Source: Flavobacterium sp. N502540
Lineage (GTDB): Bacteria; Bacteroidota; Bacteroidia; Flavobacteriales; Flavobacteriaceae
Reading direction: 5' to 3'
DNA length: 64,000 nt
Assembly: GCF_025947365.1 (NCBI RefSeq)
Contig: NZ_CP110012.1
Span: 5,084,001 to 5,148,000, forward strand
Shown here: positions 57,798 to 64,000 of the stretch, one piece after another
Layout of the letters: every line of letters starts with the position of its first letter
Position numbering within the stretch: the first letter of the stretch is position 1
Notes under the pieces: model-generated
The model's input: the letters and a program-made list of their open reading frames with translations, nothing else
Told to the model about the DNA's origin: nothing
The model's database searches: none
Translations under genes and position numbers: made by a program

Positions 57798-58226
57798 ATG
57801 AAAAATTCAATTCTGGCTTGTTTGGCCCTGCTTTTTTCATCTTATGCCATAGCGCAAAAAGTAAATGAAAAAGACATTCCCACTGTCGTAAAATCAACCT
57901 TTTTAAAATCTTATCCGAATCAGAACAATGTGAAGTGGGAAAAAGAAAAGGACAATTACGAAGCTTCTTTTACAGTTGTCAAAACGGAACACGCGGTACT
58001 TTTAGATTCCAACGGTAGTATTTTGGAAACTGAAGAAGAAATCAGCGTGAAAAAACTTCCGGCTAAAGCGTTGGCTTACATTCAAAAAAATTATAAAAAC
58101 AAGCAGATAAAAGAAGCTGCTGTCATCACTGATGCTCAAGGCACGATAACTTTTGAAGCACAGATTAATGCTATCGATCTGATTTTTGACAAACAAGGAA
58201 CTTACATTAAAAGCATAGCAGATTAA
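57798..58226 (+). CDS. PepSY-like periplasmic protein
   Basis: 142 aa with signal peptide MKNSILACLALLFSSYAIAQ. The body carries the repeated pattern of the Bacteroidota PepSY-like family: VVKSTFLKSYPNQNNVKWEKEKDNYEASF and later LPAKALAYIQKNYKNKQI. These proteins are common beside two-component systems and outer-membrane receptors; they may bind or inhibit envelope partners, but the role is not settled. The gene follows the kinase by about 70 bases and precedes the receptor by 10. Confidence 0.82.
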   Translation: MKNSILACLALLFSSYAIAQKVNEKDIPTVVKSTFLKSYPNQNNVKWEKEKDNYEASFTVVKTEHAVLLDSNGSILETEEEISVKKLPAKALAYIQKNYKNKQIKEAAVITDAQGTITFEAQINAIDLIFDKQGTYIKSIAD

Positions 58227-58236
58227 AACCATTCCA

Positions 58237-60648
58237 ATGAAATTAAAGATTTTTTTAGTATTCGCCTTACTTGTATTTAAAACATTCAATGCAACGGCAC
58301 AAAACAACTCCGCAACACTTTCGGGCTTAATTAAAGACAAAACAACAAAATCTCCACTACCCTATATAAATGTCGTTTTAAAGACGGCCAAAGATCAAAA
58401 AATGCTGTTCGGCACTCTAACGAATGAAGAAGGACGCTTTAACCTGACCAATGTAACTAGCGGAAATTATACGCTGGAAATTACTTCTGTTGGCTACAAA
58501 ACCAAATCTCAAAAAATCTTTGTAGGGACGCTATCCGATTTCCTGGACCTCAACACCATTGAACTTGAGGAGGACATCAATACATTGTCTGAAGTTGTTG
58601 TGACTTCTAAATCATCTGAGGTAAGTGCCAAAATGGATAAAAAAGTTTTCTCCGTATCCGACAACATCGCCCAAAGTGGAGGCTCAGTTTTACAATCTAT
58701 GCAGAATCTTCCGGGTGTTACACTCCACGAAGGAAAAGTACAGCTTCGAGGCAATGATAAAGTAATGGTTCTGATTGACGGAAAACAGACTGCCCTGACT
58801 GGTTTTGGAAATCAATCGGGTCTGGACAATATTCCGGCATCTGCCATTGAAAAAATTGAAATCATAAACAACCCCTCGGCCAAGTTTGATGCCAATGGAA
58901 ATGCAGGTATTATCAATATTATTTACAAAAAAAACAAACAGGAAGGACTAAACGGTAAAATAGGAATCAGTTCAGGATACGGTGCTTTATGGGAACGTAA
59001 GACCAATTTGCCAACCATTCGTCCACAATATCAGATGACCCCTAAAATTAATCCATCCCTGTCTCTGAATTACAGGAAAGAAAAAATAAATACCTATTTA
59101 CAGGCCGATTATCTGTATACCGAAACACTCAATAAAAATGAATTTGTAACCCGTACTTATGATGACGGCACCATCATCAATCAGCAAACGGTACGAAACC
59201 GCAATACTCATTTTACCACTTTAAAATCCGGAATAGACTGGAACTACAATGAACAAAACAGTTTTTCTTTTTCGGCACTTTTTGGAAGTGAAAAAATTAT
59301 TGACAACGGTGATGAGCCATTCTTCAATCAAGATTACTCTCAAAGGTTACGCCTGTGGGCGTTTTTAGAAGATGAGCTCAAAACAACGGTAATGGCCAGC
59401 GCTTCTTACGAACATAAATTCAAACAGCCCGGGCATAAATTAAATGCTGGTATCAACTATACCTATCACAGGGAAGATGAAAAATACTTCTTTACCAATA
59501 CATTGTCAACTTCGGTTGGACAGGATGCTTTTAAACTGCTTTCGGATGAAAAAGTAGTGGACATTAATGTTGATTACATAAGGCCATTAAAATATGGGCG
59601 ATTTGAAACAGGTTTCAAATTCAGAAACAGAGAAATCCCTACCAACATGCAATTTTTCCCGGGCGCGAACTCTCCTATTGACGCCAATGCGGGAGGATGG
59701 GCCAATTATAAAGAAATCATTCCTGCTCTTTACTCCAATTATATTTTCGAAACGGACAAAATTGAAGCAGAACTTGGTTTAAGACTTGAATATGTAAAAC
59801 TGCAGTACGATGTTAATCCCAATCATCCCACTTACAAAAGTGACGGGTACAATTATACAGAACCGTTTCCGAACGTACGTTTTGGATACAAAATTGACGA
59901 CAAAAATAAAATTACAGCTTTTTACAACCGTCGGGTAGACCGACCGGCAGAGGTTGACATCCGTATTTTTCCAAAATATGATGATGCCGAAATTATCAAA
60001 GTTGGAAATCCTACATTACGTCCGCAGTTTACAAGTGCCTTTGAAGTAGGGTATAAAAAAACGATGGAGAAAGGTTATTTCACTTCCTCTGTTTATTACA
60101 GAATCATTAATGGAACTATTGCCCGTATTGCCACTACTGTACCCGGAAGTTCACTGATATATAATGTTTTTCAAAACGCAGATAAAAGTTCATCTGTTGG
60201 AATCGAAGCTGTTTATTCAAAAGAAATAACACCCTGGTATTCTTTCAACCTGAATGGAAATCTATATCAAAATACCATTGATGCATTTACCGTAACAAAT
60301 CTATATCCGACGCCAAGTACTTACTATGGAAAACGTCAGCAAATGGTATCCGGAAATTTAAAATGGAACAACAGCCTTCAGTTAAACAAAACACTAAAAG
60401 GTCAAATTTCTGCTGTTTATCTGGCTCCTGATATTATTCCACAAGGAAAAATTGACTCCAGATTTTCTGTTGACCTCGGACTAAAGAAAACGGTACAAAA
60501 AGGAAAAGGGGAAGTCTTTGTAAATGCCACCGATATTTTCAACACGCTAAGCATACGAAAAGATATTCAAGGTGAGGGCTTTAATTATAGAAGCAAAGAT
60601 TTTTATGAAACACAAGTGGTGCGATTTGGATACAGCTACAAATTTTAA
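58237..60648 (+). CDS. Outer-membrane beta-barrel / TonB-dependent receptor-like protein
   Basis: 803 aa. The signal peptide (MKLKIFLVFALLVFKTFNATAQ) is followed by a carboxypeptidase-regulatory-like domain (SATLSGLIKDKTTKSPLPYINV), a plug-like part (GGSVLQSMQNLPGVTLHEG, EKIEIINNPSAKFDANGNAG) and a long barrel ending in RFGYSYKF, with the terminal aromatic residue needed for barrel insertion. It shares the outer-membrane family type with the receptor at 628-3015. It is the last gene of the regulator-kinase-PepSY run and is closed by a strong terminator. Confidence 0.88.
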   Translation: MKLKIFLVFALLVFKTFNATAQNNSATLSGLIKDKTTKSPLPYINVVLKTAKDQKMLFGTLTNEEGRFNLTNVTSGNYTLEITSVGYKTKSQKIFVGTLSDFLDLNTIELEEDINTLSEVVVTSKSSEVSAKMDKKVFSVSDNIAQSGGSVLQSMQNLPGVTLHEGKVQLRGNDKVMVLIDGKQTALTGFGNQSGLDNIPASAIEKIEIINNPSAKFDANGNAGIINIIYKKNKQEGLNGKIGISSGYGALWERKTNLPTIRPQYQMTPKINPSLSLNYRKEKINTYLQADYLYTETLNKNEFVTRTYDDGTIINQQTVRNRNTHFTTLKSGIDWNYNEQNSFSFSALFGSEKIIDNGDEPFFNQDYSQRLRLWAFLEDELKTTVMASASYEHKFKQPGHKLNAGINYTYHREDEKYFFTNTLSTSVGQDAFKLLSDEKVVDINVDYIRPLKYGRFETGFKFRNREIPTNMQFFPGANSPIDANAGGWANYKEIIPALYSNYIFETDKIEAELGLRLEYVKLQYDVNPNHPTYKSDGYNYTEPFPNVRFGYKIDDKNKITAFYNRRVDRPAEVDIRIFPKYDDAEIIKVGNPTLRPQFTSAFEVGYKKTMEKGYFTSSVYYRIINGTIARIATTVPGSSLIYNVFQNADKSSSVGIEAVYSKEITPWYSFNLNGNLYQNTIDAFTVTNLYPTPSTYYGKRQQMVSGNLKWNNSLQLNKTLKGQISAVYLAPDIIPQGKIDSRFSVDLGLKKTVQKGKGEVFVNATDIFNTLSIRKDIQGEGFNYRSKDFYETQVVRFGYSYKF

Positions 60649-60675
60649 TTTCTAAATCACGTTTTGAATACTTTT

Positions 60676-60724
60676 AGCTCTCCATAAGCTTCCTGATTTG
60701 GAAGCTTATGGAGAGCTTTTTTTT
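60676..60724 (+). terminator. Strong Rho-independent terminator
   Basis: A perfect 18-bp stem (AGCTCTCCATAAGCTTCC, 60676-60693, with its complement 60700-60717) and a 6-base loop (TGATTT) are followed by seven T residues. It lies 27 bases after the receptor stop codon. Because the next genes are convergent, it may serve only the plus-strand operon. Confidence 0.9.
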
Positions 60725-60783
60725 CCTTAAAAACGCCTGGTATTATACTAATTATGATTCTAAATATTTTTTTAAACGGATCA

Positions 60784-61851
60784 TTATCTTAGTATAAAAC
60801 CATTCTTCATAGGATCTTTCGGATCTATTAAAAATGTATTTACTCCTGTTACAAAGGCCGTTCCTGCCACTTGCGGAATTACAGCTTTGAAAGGACCAAA
60901 TTTTTCTTCTCTGACAAGTGATCCTTTAAAAGTACTTCCTGTTATACTTTCTATTGTAATAACTTCACCTGAGTTTATGGCATTTCTATTTTTTTCAATC
61001 GCAATTCTTCCTGAAACACCGGAACCTGTTGGTGAACGATCGACTTCTCCATCGGCAAAAACGCAGACATTTCGACTGTGGTTAACACTATTCAGCGGTT
61101 CATCGATAAAAATAGTTCCGTATAAAAAACTCAAATCTTCCTCAAACGGATGCTGAATTTCTGTATCCTGCTTCATTACGGCATGTTTGATATCGACCCC
61201 GGTTTGAATAATGGTTCGGTAATTTTCTTCCGTTAATCCAAAATTCAAATGTGTATTTTTTCTCAAATCAACGTAAGCATAAAAAGCACCTCCATAGGCC
61301 AAATCATAAACGACATCACCAATCCCCTCAACATTTACAACACGATCTAAACCTACGGCAAAACTTGGCACACAATGAAACCGAACTCCTGTTACTTCTC
61401 CGTTTACTACCGTCACAAACGAAAAAATCCGACCGCACGGAGCATCAATTTTCAATTCATTCTCACCTTCTTTTACTGTGATCCATTTCATTTTTGCTGC
61501 CAAAGTACTTATCGCAATAATGGCATGACCACACATACTGCTGTATCCTTCATTATGCATGAAAAGAATACCAAAATCTGCATCATCATCATTTGGCGGA
61601 AGTAAAATACAGCCGTACATATCAGCATGACCGCGAGGTTCAAACATCAATGCCGTTCTTAAGTAATCGTAGTTTTCTTTTATATCTCTTCTGTATTCTA
61701 AAACAGTATTTCCTTTCAATTTCGGAAAACCGGAAACAATTACACGCAAAGGCTCACCACCTGTATGCATATCAATTGTTTGGATCTGCAGTACGGAAGC
61801 GTCTGCTTTATAAACAGTATTATTACAAATATTTTGGTAGGTATTAGACAT
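60784..61851 (-). CDS. Proline racemase-family enzyme, probable trans-3-hydroxy-L-proline dehydratase
   Basis: 355 aa. Family anchors are QTIDMHTGGEPLRVI near the start, SSMCGHAIIA with Cys107, and DRSPTGSGVSGR with Thr275. Proline racemases and 4-hydroxyproline epimerases have Cys at both catalytic positions; the Cys/Thr pair is the signature of trans-3-hydroxy-L-proline dehydratases, which make delta1-pyrroline-2-carboxylate. The neighbour encoded immediately upstream (8-base overlap) is an ornithine cyclodeaminase/mu-crystallin-type reductase, the usual next step to L-proline. The residue reading is direct; the substrate is by family knowledge. Confidence 0.87.
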   Translation of the reverse strand: MSNTYQNICNNTVYKADASVLQIQTIDMHTGGEPLRVIVSGFPKLKGNTVLEYRRDIKENYDYLRTALMFEPRGHADMYGCILLPPNDDDADFGILFMHNEGYSSMCGHAIIAISTLAAKMKWITVKEGENELKIDAPCGRIFSFVTVVNGEVTGVRFHCVPSFAVGLDRVVNVEGIGDVVYDLAYGGAFYAYVDLRKNTHLNFGLTEENYRTIIQTGVDIKHAVMKQDTEIQHPFEEDLSFLYGTIFIDEPLNSVNHSRNVCVFADGEVDRSPTGSGVSGRIAIEKNRNAINSGEVITIESITGSTFKGSLVREEKFGPFKAVIPQVAGTAFVTGVNTFLIDPKDPMKNGFILR

Positions 61852-62860
61852 TCTTTTCTACTTTTAAATTATACTCTTCATAAAAATATCCGGCTGCGAC
61901 AAGGTCTTCTAAAGCATGTCCAACCGATTTAAAATAAGTGATTTCGGTCTCAGAGGTTCTGCCCGGTTTTGTAGTACTGCATAATTCAAACAAATCGGCT
62001 TTAATAGTTTCTTCTGTTATAATTCCGGTTGTCAGCGGAATCAAAATATCGCCGCTTTCCTTTAGTCCGCCCTGATAGGTATCTAAAAACAGGCTCGATT
62101 TTAAAACCGCTTCGTCATCTGCCTCGCGCATATCTTTTTTATACGCCCCAACAAGATCTAAATGCTGTCCTGCTTTTAGCCATTTTCCAAAAACAAGCGG
62201 AACGGGGGATAAAGTCGCTGACGAAATGATATCAACCTGAGAAACAACTTCTTCTATAGTTGAAACGGGTTTACAGGTAAATAGTGAACCCTTGAGTGCA
62301 TTGCAAACCAATTGTGCCTTTTCTATAGTTCTTCCCCAAACATAAACTTCTTTTATAGGTCTTACACTGGCATGCGCCTGAATTAAATTGATGGCCAATG
62401 CTCCTGTACCAATCATCAACATAGACGAGGAGTCTTTTCTCGAAAGGTAGCTGCTTGCCAAAGCAGATGTTGCTGCAGTGCGTTTCCCTGTTAGTGATTT
62501 TGCATCAAGAATTGCCTTTATATTTCCTTTGTGCCCGTCGAGATAAATATAAGTTCCCTGAATGGAAGGCAAATCATATTTACCATTATTAGGACTTACT
62601 GTAACTATTTTTACTCCTAAATCCTTACCCGATTGGAATGCGGGCATTAGCAGCAGTGTAGAATCTTTGCCTTCTTCCGGATTGGGATAATCATGATGAT
62701 GGCGCATAGGCACGTTGATATCCGAAGTCGAAAACCCAGCCCGAAGTCTTTCTATAAGTTCTTTAAAATTACATTTTTCTTCAATAAAATGATCTGAAAT
62801 AAGCGATATTGGTTCCATGTGTTTTGTTGAAATTTCATTAAAAATAGAAGTTTCTTCCAT
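61844..62860 (-). CDS. Ornithine cyclodeaminase/mu-crystallin family, probable pyrroline-2-carboxylate reductase
   Basis: 338 aa. Typical segments are PMRHHHDYP, LGVKIVTVSPNN, AKSLTGKRTAATSALASSYL (the family TxxRTAAxSAxA motif) and a Rossmann start MLMIGTGALAINL. Family members include ornithine cyclodeaminases, ketimine reductases and delta1-pyrroline-2-carboxylate reductases. With a Cys/Thr proline-racemase-like dehydratase in the same operon, reduction of pyrroline-2-carboxylate to L-proline is the best guess. The gene is first in the pair. Confidence 0.85.
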   Translation of the reverse strand: MEETSIFNEISTKHMEPISLISDHFIEEKCNFKELIERLRAGFSTSDINVPMRHHHDYPNPEEGKDSTLLLMPAFQSGKDLGVKIVTVSPNNGKYDLPSIQGTYIYLDGHKGNIKAILDAKSLTGKRTAATSALASSYLSRKDSSSMLMIGTGALAINLIQAHASVRPIKEVYVWGRTIEKAQLVCNALKGSLFTCKPVSTIEEVVSQVDIISSATLSPVPLVFGKWLKAGQHLDLVGAYKKDMREADDEAVLKSSLFLDTYQGGLKESGDILIPLTTGIITEETIKADLFELCSTTKPGRTSETEITYFKSVGHALEDLVAAGYFYEEYNLKVEKNV

Positions 62861-62979
62861 CTTAATACTATTTCATGCACAATCAGATAACATATGCCAA
62901 TTTAGGGTTAACATAGTACAGATTAATGAGTCAAACGATCCTAATTTATAAAAAAAGTTTCAGCGTGAAATTTCAAAAC

Positions 62980-64000
62980 TTACTGATTCTTTTTGAAAAG
63001 CCCCGCTTTTAGATTTGAACCTGCTGAACCTTCGGCCAATTGCAGGTAATTTCGTTTACTTTGATCTTTTTCAATCTTTACAGTTCCCGTAATTTGTACG
63101 TTTTCCATTTTTAGAAAGTCTGTCGATGTTGCATCGTTACCACTTAACGGACCACTTCCGTACCCTGCCAGATTGGTGTAATTTGTAAAAAGGCAGTCCG
63201 AAGCTTTGTACTGGCGTGTGCTTCCTTTTTCTCTTATCCATACGGTACTGCTGTTTGCTATTATATTATGATGAAAGTCGAAATGGTCTCCATTGGTACT
63301 TTGTGTAGTCCAAACACCACTAAAATAACTGCCATATACGAGTGAATAACGCATAACGTTTGGACTTCCGGTTCCTCCGTCGGTTTGCCAAAAAACAACC
63401 GGATTTTTGCAGTTGAAAAAAACACAATGATCGATAACCAGTCCATAACCGTTGGCTATAACTCCCACATGCAGCGGCAATACATCAACATCCCCGGCAA
63501 ACAGGCACTGCGTTACGAGCAAATCGTCCAGTCTTTTTCCATTACGCCATATCGGATAGGAACGACGCAGGTTATTACCATCCATATAAGAGTAATCGGG
63601 ACTGCCTGTAAATCGCAGACCTTCAATGGTTACATGGCTAACCTCGGGCTGTATGCCTCTGGCCTCTTCTCCTCCCACTCCCGGTAAAAGCGGTACTGCC
63701 GTAACTACCACCGGCATTTTTTGAGGAGTCCAATCCGCATCATCAGGCATAATCTCTGCACGAATGACCAAACGATTTTTTAAAGTATACTTATCATTTG
63801 TGAATATAACGGTCTCCGTTAACAGATGTACCCCTTCTGAAAGGAAGATGGTAGTTGCTCCCTGTTCTTTGTTTAAATTTACACGTTTCACCGCCTCTGC
63901 AAGTGTTTTTAATGGCTGAGTTCTTAATCCTGAATTTGTGTCATGACCAGTCTTGGGATTAACGTATAGCTGTTCTGCCTGTAGAGACGATACGCTCATG
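62980..64000 (-). CDS. Right-handed parallel beta-helix repeat protein, 5' end cut by window edge
   Basis: At least 339 residues to the stop at 62980. An in-frame ATG lies at 63997-63999, but the preceding part is outside the window; MSVSSLQAEQLYVNPKTGHD looks like the end of a signal peptide followed by the mature start, so the real start is probably upstream. It has the pectate-lyase/beta-helix style YVNPKTGHDTNSGL...PLKTLAEAV, repeated strands such as VTIEGLRFTGSPDY and LVIDHCVFFNC, and FHHNIIANSS. A secreted polysaccharide-binding or -cleaving role is likely, with the substrate unknown. Confidence 0.75.
   Translation of the reverse strand, partial: MSVSSLQAEQLYVNPKTGHDTNSGLRTQPLKTLAEAVKRVNLNKEQGATTIFLSEGVHLLTETVIFTNDKYTLKNRLVIRAEIMPDDADWTPQKMPVVVTAVPLLPGVGGEEARGIQPEVSHVTIEGLRFTGSPDYSYMDGNNLRRSYPIWRNGKRLDDLLVTQCLFAGDVDVLPLHVGVIANGYGLVIDHCVFFNCKNPVVFWQTDGGTGSPNVMRYSLVYGSYFSGVWTTQSTNGDHFDFHHNIIANSSTVWIREKGSTRQYKASDCLFTNYTNLAGYGSGPLSGNDATSTDFLKMENVQITGTVKIEKDQSKRNYLQLAEGSAGSNLKAGLFKKNQ

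Overview
The window is AT-rich DNA from a Bacteroidota bacterium, most likely a Flavobacterium or close relative (inference). The support is: Bacteroidota-type -7 promoter motifs (TANNTTTG), two TonB-dependent/outer-membrane beta-barrel receptors with carboxypeptidase-like N-terminal domains, a membrane TPR-AraC regulator, a LytS/LytTR pair, and a small precursor with a flavobacterial lanthipeptide-type leader. No rRNA, tRNA, CRISPR array or complete insertion sequence was seen.

Region 1 (1-14867, minus strand) is a non-ribosomal peptide synthetase (NRPS) operon. A 3933-aa four-module synthetase is followed by a TonB-dependent receptor and then, overlapping it by one base, by a second synthetase that starts with a TubC-type docking domain and runs off the left edge. 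Region 2 (15263-22655, plus strand, divergent from the NRPS) is a compact RiPP-like locus: split LanB dehydratase (glutamylation protein plus elimination protein), membrane TPR-AraC regulator, a 48-aa precursor with a double-glycine leader and a proline-rich core with no cysteine, and a secreted prolyl oligopeptidase. No LanC cyclase is present. Two short sequence blocks recur in the NRPS/lanB divergent region and in front of the precursor, which suggests joint control.

Region 3 (23084-29177) carries, on the minus strand, a DUF2490 outer-membrane-type protein, a CitMHS citrate transporter, a DctA-like dicarboxylate symporter and TerC. They are divergent from a LytS-type kinase and LytTR regulator. 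Region 4 (29178-47771, plus strand) is a large lipid/polyketide operon: a PfaD-like enoylreductase fused to KS-AT-ACP-ACP-KR, a KS-AT-DH-phosphopantetheinyl transferase protein, a free ACP, an alpha/beta hydrolase, a tandem-fused glycosyltransferase, two condensation-type acyltransferases (the second split by a -1 frameshift at an A-run) and a small membrane protein. The gene set predicts a glycosylated, acylated polyketide or fatty acid. Tandem 22-bp repeats lie in the long leader region.

Region 5 (47876-52100) has an orphan protein and a minus-strand pair of amino-acid oxidase and ThDP-dependent 2-oxoacid decarboxylase, preceded by a 13-bp-arm dyad. A roughly 300-bp palindromic, MITE-like element follows. 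Region 6 (52669-60648) has an EptA-type phosphoethanolamine transferase and a PAP2 phosphatase (probable lipid A remodelling), then an OmpR/kinase/PepSY-like/outer-membrane-receptor module ending in a strong terminator. Region 7 (60784-64000, minus strand) holds a trans-3-hydroxy-L-proline dehydratase-type protein with a probable pyrroline-2-carboxylate reductase, and a truncated parallel beta-helix protein at the right edge.
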